NCBI RefSeq assembly: GCF_022429625.1
Contig: NZ_CP092483.1
Span: forward strand, 2,604,001-2,668,000
Direction of reading: 5' to 3'
Source: Devosia lacusdianchii
GTDB taxonomy: Bacteria > Pseudomonadota > Alphaproteobacteria > Rhizobiales > Devosiaceae
Length of the DNA stretch: 64,000 bases
This document shows, piece by piece, positions 23,248 to 31,774 of the stretch. A program made the translations under genes and the position numbers. Each line of letters begins with the position of its first letter. Positions within the stretch are counted from its first letter, which is position 1. The notes beneath the pieces are model-generated. The model had not been told where the DNA came from. It did not search any database and saw only the letters and a list, made by a program, of their open reading frames with translations.

Positions 23248-25230
23248 TTACACCGCGATCTTGCCGCCACCCTGCTTGGTGATCACCACCACGGACGGAC
23301 GCACCGGCAAGGCATCGTCGAAATCGGGCCAGCGAGTCGAGAGGTCCTCGTAGTAGGACACGCGGCCGAAGCCTTCCCAGTCGTCACCGCCATCGCCCGG
23401 ATGCTGCACGGCAACGAAGGCCGTCTCGTCATCGGGGGTGAAGAGCGGGCCGCACATTTCGGCGCCAACCGGCACGCGGAAGAAGAGCTTTGACGTAGCG
23501 CGGGCATCGCCCTCGGTATCCACGGCCCACAGACCATCCGTACGGCCGGTGCCCGAGGGGCTGTTGCCGTCGGTCGAAACCCACAGGCGGCCAAGCGAGT
23601 CGACGGCGCAGTTGTCGGGCATGCCGAACCAGCCGTTGGCACTGGTGTCAGTCGAGAAGGTCGCGCCGACTTCGGCGATCGAGGGATCGCCGCACTTGAG
23701 CAGCACTTCCCAGGTGCCGGTGGTGGCGGCGAAATCGCCATCGGCTTCCGCGATCTCGATGATGTGGCCGAAGGCGTTCTCGGCGCGGGGGTTGGCCGCG
23801 TCTTCCTGGCCTGCTTCGCGACGGGTGTTGTTGGTCAGCATGACGTAGACCTTGCCGTTGACACCGTTGGGCTGGATGTCTTCGGGGCGGTCCATCTTGG
23901 TCGCGCCGAGCAGGTCGGCGGCAAGGCGGGTGGCGATTACCACATCGGCCTGGCTGGCAAAGCCATTTGCCTCGGTGAGCGGGCCCTGGCCCTGCACCAG
24001 CGGCATCCATTCGATGGTGCCATCTTCGGCGAACTTGGCCACGTAGAGCGTGCCGTCATCGAGCAGGTCCATGTTGGCGGCACGGTCATCGGGGTTGAAC
24101 TTGCCCGCCGTGACGAACTTGTAGACGTAGTCGAAGCGCTCGTCGTCGCCGAGATAGAACACCACGCGGCCGTCCTTGCTGACGATCGACTCGGCGCCCT
24201 CATGCTTGAAGCGACCCAGCGCGGTCCGCTTCTTGGGAACCGAGGTCGGGTCCATCACGTCGACCTCGACGATGTAGCCGAAGCGGTTGGGTTCGTTCGG
24301 CTCCTTGGAGATATCGAACCGGTCGTAGAAGTTGGACCACTCGTAGGAGCCTTCCGGAATGCCCAGACGATCGTAGTTCGCCGCTTCCGGGTGATCAGCC
24401 GGCAGCTCGCCGCCGAAGTAGCCGTGGATATTCTCCTCGGCCATCACATAGGTGCCCCAGGGCGTCACGCCGCCGGCGCAGTTGTTGACAGTGCCGAACA
24501 CCTTCTTGCCGGTGGGATCGGCAACCGTCTGCAGGCGGGCATGGCCGGCTGCAGGGCCGGTGATTTCCATTTCCGTTTCGACGGTGATGCGGCGATTGAG
24601 GGCGCCGTCCTTGACCACGGTCCACTTGCCGTCGGTCTTCTTGATCTCGACGATGGTGCCGCCGTGGGCCGCCAGCTCGATATCCACCTGCTCCTTGGTG
24701 AGCGGGTTGAGGGTCATCTCGCCCTCGGCCAGCGTCACGATGCCGGGAAACATCAGGTGCGGATTGGTGTATTCGTGGTTGACCACCAGCAGGCCATGCT
24801 CGGAGGAATCCTCGAACGGGATATAGCCGACATAGTCGTTGTTATAGCCGAACTGGCGCGCCTGGGCGGCAGCTGTCTGCTTGGTCGGATCGAACTCGGG
24901 TGCATCGGGGAACAGGCCATCGCCCCAGCGCAGCAGGATATCGGCGTCATAGCCTTCGGCGACGTGGTGCGTCTCGTCGATGCCGGCCTCGACCTCGGTG
25001 AAGGAGAAGGCGGAAGTGCCGGCCGCCTTGGCTTCGCGAGCGGTCAAAATGGCGAGCGGGCTGACCGTCGCGGCAATGGCCGAAACCGCCAGCGAACCCT
25101 GCAGAAAGCCGCGACGCGAGAAGCGCGCGCTGATCAATTCACCCATCGTCGGGTTGGCCGTCATGTTGCGCGGCGGAGCATCGGCCGCTTCGAGTTGGGA
25201 CGTCTTGAAGATCGGGGTCTGGTCGCTCAT
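23248..25230 (-). CDS. phoX: PhoX-family (DUF839) exported phosphatase
   Basis: A 660-residue protein with a twin-arginine signal at residues 38-64 (SRRGFLQGS followed by a hydrophobic stretch), so it is exported folded to the periplasm. The rest is a PhoX/DUF839 beta-propeller: LLVVNHEYTNPHLMFPG, then GRVVFYLGDDERFDYVYKFVT, then PDNCAVDSLGRLWVSTDGN, then FVAVQHPGDGG. PhoX enzymes are calcium/iron-dependent alkaline phosphatases; other DUF839 proteins have no proven activity. A Pho box about 90 bases upstream supports induction by phosphate starvation. The gene stands alone, convergent with metA. Confidence 0.9.
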   Translation of the reverse strand: MSDQTPIFKTSQLEAADAPPRNMTANPTMGELISARFSRRGFLQGSLAVSAIAATVSPLAILTAREAKAAGTSAFSFTEVEAGIDETHHVAEGYDADILLRWGDGLFPDAPEFDPTKQTAAAQARQFGYNNDYVGYIPFEDSSEHGLLVVNHEYTNPHLMFPGIVTLAEGEMTLNPLTKEQVDIELAAHGGTIVEIKKTDGKWTVVKDGALNRRITVETEMEITGPAAGHARLQTVADPTGKKVFGTVNNCAGGVTPWGTYVMAEENIHGYFGGELPADHPEAANYDRLGIPEGSYEWSNFYDRFDISKEPNEPNRFGYIVEVDVMDPTSVPKKRTALGRFKHEGAESIVSKDGRVVFYLGDDERFDYVYKFVTAGKFNPDDRAANMDLLDDGTLYVAKFAEDGTIEWMPLVQGQGPLTEANGFASQADVVIATRLAADLLGATKMDRPEDIQPNGVNGKVYVMLTNNTRREAGQEDAANPRAENAFGHIIEIAEADGDFAATTGTWEVLLKCGDPSIAEVGATFSTDTSANGWFGMPDNCAVDSLGRLWVSTDGNSPSGTGRTDGLWAVDTEGDARATSKLFFRVPVGAEMCGPLFTPDDETAFVAVQHPGDGGDDWEGFGRVSYYEDLSTRWPDFDDALPVRPSVVVITKQGGGKIAV

Positions 25231-25319
25231 CAGGGAAGCTCCTCAACAGCTTTGAACGGCGTGAAATTTCGAACCATTCCAATCTGTGGGCAGAGCTTCG
25301 ACAGCCACGCGACACTTGC

Positions 25320-25337
25320 ATGACGTTTGGATGACAG
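25320..25337 (-). promoter_or_regulatory. Pho box upstream of phoX
   Basis: Minus strand CTGTCATCCAAACGTCAT: two 7-base half-sites with the PhoB spacing (CTGTCAT-N4-CTGTCAT), 12 of 14 half-site bases matching. It lies 90-107 bases before the phoX start. Confidence 0.7.
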
Positions 25338-25410
25338 AACTGAGCGAGCACGCGCGAGCCGTCGCGGGGGCTCGGAAAAGCCCGGCCTGCGGCGGCTAGA
25401 TGGCCGACAA

Positions 25411-26523
25411 TCAGATGTGGAAACTAAAGAGGCGCATGGGCAGCAGACCGCTCAACCATGCGGCATCGGCCCAGGATCGGGCCAGCATCCAGCTCCCCAG
25501 CGAACTCAGCAGCAGCAGGGCCAGCACCAGCCAGCGCATCCATGGCCGAATGCGCGTCGTACCAAGCCAGCCAATCACCGTCGCCATCATCACGGCCGCT
25601 GGCGCCCACACGGCCAGCCCCCAATCGAACAGGCTATTGCCGACCGCCACGTAGAGCGGCAGGGCTACCGCCAGCAGGCTGGTGAATATCTTGCGGCGGC
25701 GATCCGGGACCACGAGATGCAGCAGTAGTGCGGCGGCCACAGGGGCTGTCACGGCGAGCAGGATCAGCCCCGGTAGCAACGGTCCCCGCGACGGCGTGAA
25801 CACATCTCGGAACGGCGCCGCCAGGGTATCGACGCCAATGCTGGCGCGCGCGGCCATCGCCCACACACCGGCAATGATGATGACCGCGGGAACCGCTGCG
25901 ACCAGCAGCATGGCGGCAAACACCTGGGGCTTCTGCCGCGCCTCTGCCTCGCGCAAGGGCACGGCCAGCACCAGCAGCGGAATGAGCGCCGCCAGGATCG
26001 GTCCCGCCAGCAGTAGCAAGGTCAGGGTCAGGCCATAGTTGATGATCGACTGCACGTCGCCCACCGCCTCCAGCCGCCGAACGGCGGGGATCAGCGCCCC
26101 GGCGGCGATGACCAGCAGGAATTCCGCACTGGTTGTCGTCACGGAATAAAGCATCAAGCCATGCGACGCGATAAGCGCCAGCGCCGCCAGCGCCTGCCAG
26201 GCGGGCCAATCGCTCACCCGAAGAAAGCGGTACGTTAGCACTGCCCCGACGCTAGCGAGGAACACGTAGATCAGCAGCAACGCGGTGGCGCTATCGAGAC
26301 CAGGCACCGGCCAGCTGGCCACCCAGACGGCCACAACACGGAACAGGCTCCCCTGCTCCCATCCGGGCAGCGAAGCACTACCAGCAAGCGTCTGCGGGTA
26401 CACGCCATTACCAGCCAGATTGCCACCAACCACCAGCAGCAGGATCGCGACCAGCAGCCCGGCAGGCATTGTCCAGTCCCGTGCGGGTCGCCGCACGATC
26501 ATCGGCACGGCTGTCGCGCTCAT
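25411..26523 (-). CDS. Polytopic membrane protein coupled to the GT2 synthase
   Basis: A 370-residue integral membrane protein with about ten hydrophobic segments (for example MPAGLLVAILLLVVGGNLAG, LLLIYVFLASVGAVLTYRFL, WQALAALALIASHGLML, VVMMAT-like and WLVLALLLLSSLGSWMLA regions). I recognise no family motif. Its ATG overlaps the stop of the GT2 gene (ATGA), so the two are made together. A role in export, anchoring or modification of the GT2 product is reasonable but inferred. A longer frame in the same phase runs back into the GT2 gene and is only its shadow. Confidence 0.75.
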   Translation of the reverse strand: MSATAVPMIVRRPARDWTMPAGLLVAILLLVVGGNLAGNGVYPQTLAGSASLPGWEQGSLFRVVAVWVASWPVPGLDSATALLLIYVFLASVGAVLTYRFLRVSDWPAWQALAALALIASHGLMLYSVTTTSAEFLLVIAAGALIPAVRRLEAVGDVQSIINYGLTLTLLLLAGPILAALIPLLVLAVPLREAEARQKPQVFAAMLLVAAVPAVIIIAGVWAMAARASIGVDTLAAPFRDVFTPSRGPLLPGLILLAVTAPVAAALLLHLVVPDRRRKIFTSLLAVALPLYVAVGNSLFDWGLAVWAPAAVMMATVIGWLGTTRIRPWMRWLVLALLLLSSLGSWMLARSWADAAWLSGLLPMRLFSFHI

Positions 26524-28451
26524 GCCGCGTTCTCCGCCTTGACCTCGGCCAGGTTGGCCTGGGTGATCGCGGAGGTGCCGTGCTCGGTTTTCTCCCAATA
26601 GTGGGGATTGCTGATGAGTTGCTTGAGCGCCTTGTACCCGGCGATGGAATGCAGCACCCAGTAGAACGGCAGGGTTACGCCCACCAGGACGAGGTCGAAA
26701 TAGCGCCGCTTGAGCGCAGCCACAACGCCGAAATAGATCAGGAACAGGTTGCCAACGACGAGATTGAACACCGCCATAGTGCCGAACGGCTCGGGAAACA
26801 GCCAGCCGAAGGACTGGGTATTGGTGACCAGCACGGCCAGCGTCATCGCCCACAGGATCGGATTGAGCAACACGGTGAAAGCCGGCGCGCCGATGAAGAA
26901 ATGAAAGGCGAAAAAGCCAACCGGACCGATGGATCTGTAGAGCTGCACCGGGTGCCGCATATGCACCAGCCAGGTCTGCATGTAACCCTTGATCCAACGG
27001 CTGCGCTGCTTGATCCAGCTCGGCAGCACGCCATTGGCCTCTTCATAGGTCGTCGAGTTGATGACACCGACCGTGTACCCCTCCTGCGCCAGCCGGACGC
27101 CGAGATCGGCATCCTCGGTAACGTTGTAGGGATCCCAGCCGTTGACGTGACGCAGGGCCGCCAGTTTGAAGTGGTTCGACGTACCGCCGAGCGGGATCGG
27201 CACCTTGAGCCGGTCGAGCCCAGGCAGCATGAAATCGAACCACTGTGAATATTCGAGCGTGAACATCTTGGTGAGCCAGTTCTCACCGCGATTGAAATAG
27301 TTGAGCCGCCCCTGCACGCAGGCAAGGTTTGGCCCGGCGGTGCGGAACGCCAGCACGGCCTTCTTGAGCTGGTCGGGCTCAGGCTGATCCTCGGCATCGT
27401 AGATGGTCAGGAATTCGCCCCGGCAGAATTGCAGCGCATAGTTGCAGGCCTTTGGCTTGGTCTTGGGCTGGCTGGCCGGCACCCGGATGATCTCGAAATT
27501 GCCCGGCAGATTGAGGGCCTTGGCGGCATCAATGGTCTCGTCGTCATCCTCTTCGAGCACCAGCTTCACTTCGACCTTCGACGCCGGATAGTCGAGGCCC
27601 TTGAGCGCCTTGGCCAGCAGCGGCAGCACCCGCGCCTCGCGATACATCGGCACCAGCACCGTGTAGACCGGCAAGTCGCGGTCCACGAGGCTCGCGACGG
27701 CCTCGTCCGACACCATGATATCGGCACGCCGGCTGGACCCGACCCAGGTCAGCAGGAACTTGAAGGCGAAGGTGAGCGTGTAAAGCACTGTCGCTGCTGA
27801 CATGAGGACGACCAAGGTCGCCATCGGCGCGACGACCAGCGCCAGAACCACGAGGGCGAAGCAGACCAGGATGGTGGTCTTCTGCGACTTGGTGACGGTG
27901 AACTTGGCCGAATGCTCGGGTTTCCACTCGTATAGACCTTCCCGCGCGGTGTGGCTGTCGCGATCGCGGAACATCGACTGCGTCTGCCACAGGATGTCGT
28001 AGGGCGAGGTGATGACGAAGCCATAGGCCTTGCCGTATCGATCCTCAGCCCACTCGATATTGGTCTCGGAAACACTGGTCGCAGCGATCAGCATCTTGCC
28101 GTCCACCAGCTGCCAGGGTGTCAGATTATGGGCGGTGTAGTCGGCCCGATCGTCCGGGTCGACCAGGAGTGGATCGCTCGGCTGCTCGCGGAGATTGACG
28201 AAGGGCAGGCCGTAGACCGCAGCAAGGGCCTGATAATACTGCATGCGCCGCACATAGCCCTGTGCAATCAGGACGTGCGACAGCTCATGGCCCCACTCCG
28301 CACTGGCGCGCGTCGCAGCAGCGAGATTGACCAGCGTCAGGTGACCCTCGGCGACCAGCAGGTTGGCAACTGCCAGATGCAGAGCGTCCCCTTTTGGCAG
28401 TGCCTGCGGGTCAGGTACCGGCAGGTCCAGGGGGCGTATGGTATTCAACAT
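26520..28451 (-). CDS. GT2 polysaccharide synthase with N-terminal T2SE_N/MshEN-like domain
   Basis: A 643-residue protein in three parts. Residues about 24-88 resemble the GspE N-terminal (MshEN) domain: LAVANLLVAEGHLTLVNLAAATRASAEWGHELSHVLIAQGYVRRMQYYQALAAVYGLPFVNL, with the usual double helix-pair pattern. Two membrane segments follow (about 192-235). A processive family-2 glycosyltransferase domain (260-490) has D352-D355 (YDAEDQP), EDADLG (446-451) and QRSRW (482-486), as in cellulose synthase-like enzymes; further membrane segments end the protein. MshEN domains bind c-di-GMP in MshE and in the E. coli GT2 protein NfrB. I chose the ATG at 28451; longer frames are out of keeping. The product is unknown. 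Confidence 0.85.
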   Translation of the reverse strand: MLNTIRPLDLPVPDPQALPKGDALHLAVANLLVAEGHLTLVNLAAATRASAEWGHELSHVLIAQGYVRRMQYYQALAAVYGLPFVNLREQPSDPLLVDPDDRADYTAHNLTPWQLVDGKMLIAATSVSETNIEWAEDRYGKAYGFVITSPYDILWQTQSMFRDRDSHTAREGLYEWKPEHSAKFTVTKSQKTTILVCFALVVLALVVAPMATLVVLMSAATVLYTLTFAFKFLLTWVGSSRRADIMVSDEAVASLVDRDLPVYTVLVPMYREARVLPLLAKALKGLDYPASKVEVKLVLEEDDDETIDAAKALNLPGNFEIIRVPASQPKTKPKACNYALQFCRGEFLTIYDAEDQPEPDQLKKAVLAFRTAGPNLACVQGRLNYFNRGENWLTKMFTLEYSQWFDFMLPGLDRLKVPIPLGGTSNHFKLAALRHVNGWDPYNVTEDADLGVRLAQEGYTVGVINSTTYEEANGVLPSWIKQRSRWIKGYMQTWLVHMRHPVQLYRSIGPVGFFAFHFFIGAPAFTVLLNPILWAMTLAVLVTNTQSFGWLFPEPFGTMAVFNLVVGNLFLIYFGVVAALKRRYFDLVLVGVTLPFYWVLHSIAGYKALKQLISNPHYWEKTEHGTSAITQANLAEVKAENAA

Positions 28452-28551
28452 ACCGCATGCTACCGCCTTACAAATGAAGCATTTCTCAACCGATCGCGCC
28501 AAATGAAACGGGCCGCGCAGATGTGATCGGCCGCCGCGGCGATGCGCGGCG

Positions 28552-28583
28552 CTTGAACGAAACGCACAAATCCCTATCTTGCG
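28552..28583 (+). promoter_or_regulatory. RpoH (heat-shock sigma) promoter of ycjX
   Basis: CTTG, a 17-base spacer, then CCTATCTTGCG. This matches the alphaproteobacterial RpoH consensus CTTG-N17-CYTATNTTNNG at every fixed base. It lies just before the ycjX start. In E. coli ycjX-ycjF is also a sigma-32 operon. Confidence 0.82.
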
Positions 28584-28604
28584 GGCTGACCGAGAGACCC
28601 GCGC

Positions 28605-30056
28605 GTGCCCCAACCTCCCACGACCATCGTCGACGAATTGGGCATCGCCCTTTCCAATCTTGCCGATAGCGCCACCGGCGCTTTTACCCCCACCCTGCGC
28701 CTCGGGGTGACGGGGCTCAGCCGCGCGGGCAAGACCATCTTCATCACCGCGCTGGTGCACAACCTGCTGACCGGCGGCCGCATGCCGGGTTTCACCCCTC
28801 TCGCCGAGGGGCGATTCATCGGCGCCAGATTGGCTGAATATCCCGACGCAACCATTCCGCGCTTTGCCTACGAGCAGCACATGGAGGCGCTGACGGGATC
28901 GGTGCCGAGCTGGCCGGAAAGCACGCGCCGCATCTCCCAGCTTCGCGTCGTGCTCAAATTCCAGTCCAAGCGCTGGTATTCGGGCCTTTCCGGACCCTCC
29001 ACCCTCAACCTCGATATCGTCGACTATCCCGGCGAGTGGCTGCTCGATCTACCCCTGCTGGGCCTGAGCTTCGCCGAGTGGAACGCCGAGGCACTGGAGC
29101 GCGCTCGCCGGCCCGGCTCGGGCAAGGAAGCCAGGCCGTTTCTCGACATGCTCGATAGCATCGACCCGCTCAAGGACGCGAACGACCCCGACGCCGAGAG
29201 ATTGGCTGCGGCCTTCACCGACTATCTGCGGCGCAGCCGCGAACATGGCGCGCTGTCGACACTTCCCCCTGGACGGTTCCTGCTGCCCGGCGACCTGGAG
29301 GGTTCGCCCGCGCTGACCTTCGCGCCGCTGCCGCCGGCGAGCCAGGCCGTTCGCGGCACGAGCCTCTATGCCATGCTGGAACACCGCTACGAGGCCTATA
29401 AGGACCGCGTGGTGCGTCCATTCTTCCGCGATCACTTTGCCCGCCTCGATCGTCAGGTCGTGCTGGTCGACACGTTGCGGGCGCTTAATGCCGGTCCGAC
29501 CGCCGTGGCTGATCTGGAAACCGCGCTGACAGCCGTACTCGGCTGTTTCCGCCAGGGCGAAACCAATCCCCTGCTCCGCCCCTTTGTGCGTAAGATCGAC
29601 CGTATCCTGTTCGCCGCCACCAAGGCCGATCATGTGCACCACACCAGCCACGATCGGCTGGAGACGATCCTCAACCGCCTGGTGTCCAACGCCACCAAAC
29701 GCGCACGCTTCGCCGGCGCCGAAACGCGCTCCATCGCCCTTGCCGGCATACGCGCCACGCGTGAAGGCACCATCAACGAAGGTGGCGAGACCCTGCCGAC
29801 GATCATCGGCACGCCCATCAAGAGCGAGACACTCGACGGCGTGACCTATGACGGCAAAACCGAAATTGCTTTGTTCCCCGGTGACTTACCGGAGCGGCCG
29901 GACTCATTGTTCGAGGACGGAACGCCGGTGGCGCTGAATTTCCTGCGCTTCACCCCGCCGCAGAAGCTCGACCGCAACGCCGGCGGCGACGTCGTGCTGC
30001 CCCATATCCGCTTCGACCGGGCGCTGGATTATCTGGTGGGAGACTGGCTCGCATGA
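28605..30056 (+). CDS. ycjX: YcjX-family P-loop NTPase (DUF463), heat-shock protein
   Basis: A 483-residue soluble protein of the YcjX family. P-loop GVTGLSRAGKTIFITAL (residues 34-50), switch region NLDIVDYPGEWLLDLPLL, and the NKxD-like LFAATKADHVHHTSHDRLE fit this GTPase-like family. Its cellular function is poorly known; E. coli YcjX is sigma-32 controlled and linked to phage-shock genes. The start is GTG at 28605, preceded by CGAGAG, close behind the RpoH promoter. The stop overlaps the YcjF-like gene by four bases (ATGA). Confidence 0.92.
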   Translation: MPQPPTTIVDELGIALSNLADSATGAFTPTLRLGVTGLSRAGKTIFITALVHNLLTGGRMPGFTPLAEGRFIGARLAEYPDATIPRFAYEQHMEALTGSVPSWPESTRRISQLRVVLKFQSKRWYSGLSGPSTLNLDIVDYPGEWLLDLPLLGLSFAEWNAEALERARRPGSGKEARPFLDMLDSIDPLKDANDPDAERLAAAFTDYLRRSREHGALSTLPPGRFLLPGDLEGSPALTFAPLPPASQAVRGTSLYAMLEHRYEAYKDRVVRPFFRDHFARLDRQVVLVDTLRALNAGPTAVADLETALTAVLGCFRQGETNPLLRPFVRKIDRILFAATKADHVHHTSHDRLETILNRLVSNATKRARFAGAETRSIALAGIRATREGTINEGGETLPTIIGTPIKSETLDGVTYDGKTEIALFPGDLPERPDSLFEDGTPVALNFLRFTPPQKLDRNAGGDVVLPHIRFDRALDYLVGDWLA

Positions 30057-31066
30057 AACGCCCCGTAGCCCGCCCGACAAACACCGCGACCGACGACGTC
30101 GAACTCGTCCGCGTGCCCCGCGCCTTTGCTCCGGCCAAGGTCGAAATCACCGAGGCGGCGTTCGACGAGGCCATCGACGAGACGCTTGTCGCCCCGCCAC
30201 CCCGCCGCATGGGCTGGGTTAGCCGCCTTGCCTGGACCGCGGGCGGCATCCTGGTGTCCGCGGGGCTCGGCCTTGCCGCCGACCGGCTGATCCGAGATCT
30301 GTTCGCCGCCAATGAGTGGCTCGGCTGGCTGGGCATGGGCGTACTCGGCGTCTTCGTCGTCGCCGTTCTGGCCCTGGCCGCGCGCGAGGCCTTCGCTCTC
30401 CGCCGCCTCCGCGTGCTCGATGTATTGCGCCAGCAAGCTGCCAGCGCAACGGCAGCAAACGACCAGCATGCTGCCAGCAATGTCCTCAAAAGCTTGAACG
30501 CCATCTACGCTGATCGAGCCGATTTGGCTCGGGCACGCCAGACCGTCACCGACAACCTGCCGCATATGTTCGACGGGCACGAAATGGTCGCCATGGCCGA
30601 GCGCAGCCTGATGGCTCCGCTCGACGCGCGCGCCAAGGCCCTGACCGCAGCATCAGCGCGACGTGTTGCGCTGGTGACGGCTGTATCCCCACGCGCGCTC
30701 GTCGACATCGCTTTCGTCATCTATGAGAGCATTCGCCTCGCCGGGGCGATTGCCGCCCTCTACGGCGCTCGCCCAGGCTTTTTCGGGTTCTGGCGCCTCA
30801 CAGGTGCCATCCTCGCCCATCTTGCCGTGACCGGTGGCCTGGTGTTGACCGATGGTATCGTCGAGCAGCTTGTCGGCCAGGGCATTGCGGCAAAACTGTC
30901 GGCCCGGCTTGGTGAGGGCGTCGTCAACGGCCTCATGACCGTGCGCGTCGGCATTGCCGCCATGCGCGTCGTTCGCCCCCTGCCCTTCGAAACCCAGCCG
31001 CAACCCATGGTGCGCGACTTCATCCCCGAGCTGGTGAAGCTGGCCGGTGACCAGGGCAAGAGCTGA
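30053..31066 (+). CDS. YcjF-like membrane protein (UPF0283, TIGR01620)
   Basis: A 337-residue inner-membrane protein. A polar N-terminal segment of about 60 residues is followed by two hydrophobic stretches (SRLAWTAGGILVSAGLGLAADRL and WLGMGVLGVFVVAVLALAA), then a soluble domain with LVDIAFVIYESIRLAGAIAALYGARPGFFGFWRLTGAILAHLAVTGGLVLTDGIVEQLVG and NGLMTVRVGIAAMRVVRPLPF. It is the standard partner of YcjX; the translational overlap and shared heat-shock promoter imply a joint function, probably in envelope stress. The biochemical role is unknown. Confidence 0.88.
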   Translation: MKRPVARPTNTATDDVELVRVPRAFAPAKVEITEAAFDEAIDETLVAPPPRRMGWVSRLAWTAGGILVSAGLGLAADRLIRDLFAANEWLGWLGMGVLGVFVVAVLALAAREAFALRRLRVLDVLRQQAASATAANDQHAASNVLKSLNAIYADRADLARARQTVTDNLPHMFDGHEMVAMAERSLMAPLDARAKALTAASARRVALVTAVSPRALVDIAFVIYESIRLAGAIAALYGARPGFFGFWRLTGAILAHLAVTGGLVLTDGIVEQLVGQGIAAKLSARLGEGVVNGLMTVRVGIAAMRVVRPLPFETQPQPMVRDFIPELVKLAGDQGKS

Positions 31067-31252
31067 CACGCTCTCGTCGCATTGTTTTCGAACCTGGGCC
31101 GCCTGCGCCGCCCGCTCCGTTTACGGCGCCGCGCTCAACGAGCGCGATTGGTGTGTCGGCCAGGAAGACGAGGCGGGCGCTGAGATGACGTGGCACGAAT
31201 GCGACAGCAAGTCGCTGCGCTTTCCGCCCATCGATATAACCGCCTTCTGAGC

Positions 31253-31678
31253 CTACTCGGCCGCCGCCAGCGTCGTTTGAGCAATGCGGCCTTTTCGCTG
31301 CGGCATCGCCTCGGGGTGGGTCAAGAAATATTGCCGGCGGGCCTCCAGCACCTTAGGGCGATTATCGACCGCCCATTTGCCCAGCGTCTTGAGCGGAATT
31401 TGTAGGTCGTAGCCAAGCTCGGTCAGCTCATAATCCACACGCGGCGGGATGGATGGCGTCACCGTGCGGGTGACGAAGCCGTCCATCTCCAGGTCACGCA
31501 AAGTAGCCGTCAGCACCTTCTGGCTGATGCCGCCAATCTGGCGCTTGATGCCCGAAAAACGCATCGGCCCGTCGCTCAGCAGGTTGATGATCAGCACCGT
31601 CCACTTGCCGCCGATCTGGTTCAGTATCTCGCCAACAGGCCGGCAATCGTGCGGCAGATGCGCGTCATCCGGTTTCAT
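31253..31678 (-). CDS. HxlR-family transcriptional regulator
   Basis: A 141-residue winged-helix protein with the HxlR signature: DCRPVGEILNQIGGKWTVLIINLLSDGPMRFSGIKRQIGGISQKVLTATLRDLEMDGFVTRTVTPSIPPRVDYELTELGYDL. Cys12 is conserved in many HxlR proteins that sense reactive electrophiles or quinones. It is divergent from an NADPH-dependent FMN reductase gene with a 96-base gap that holds a palindrome, the usual regulator/target arrangement. Confidence 0.92.
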   Translation of the reverse strand: MKPDDAHLPHDCRPVGEILNQIGGKWTVLIINLLSDGPMRFSGIKRQIGGISQKVLTATLRDLEMDGFVTRTVTPSIPPRVDYELTELGYDLQIPLKTLGKWAVDNRPKVLEARRQYFLTHPEAMPQRKGRIAQTTLAAAE

Positions 31679-31700
31679 TTTTGTACCTCGTGTTTCGAAA

Positions 31701-31721
31701 AAGTGCCGTCTTGCGGCACTT
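31701..31721. promoter_or_regulatory. Candidate HxlR operator
   Basis: AAGTGCCG-TCTTG-CGGCACTT, a perfect 8-base inverted repeat in the gap between the divergent hxlR-type and FMN reductase genes. Confidence 0.55.
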
Positions 31722-31774
31722 CTTTAGGTTATTCATATAGCGTCAGTTACCAACGGATACCATAGGTTCCTGAC

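Noticed and set aside
26524..26997. N-terminal extension of the polytopic protein into the GT2 gene
   Set aside because: That part of the frame is Arg/Gln-rich, lies entirely within the GT2 gene, and an ATG overlapping the GT2 stop is the natural start.
31047..31250. A 67-codon plus-strand frame between the ycjF-like and hxlR-type genes
   Set aside because: It starts inside the ycjF-like gene. The last 21 codons (from 31185) follow a GAGG-like stretch, but I see no homology or other support.
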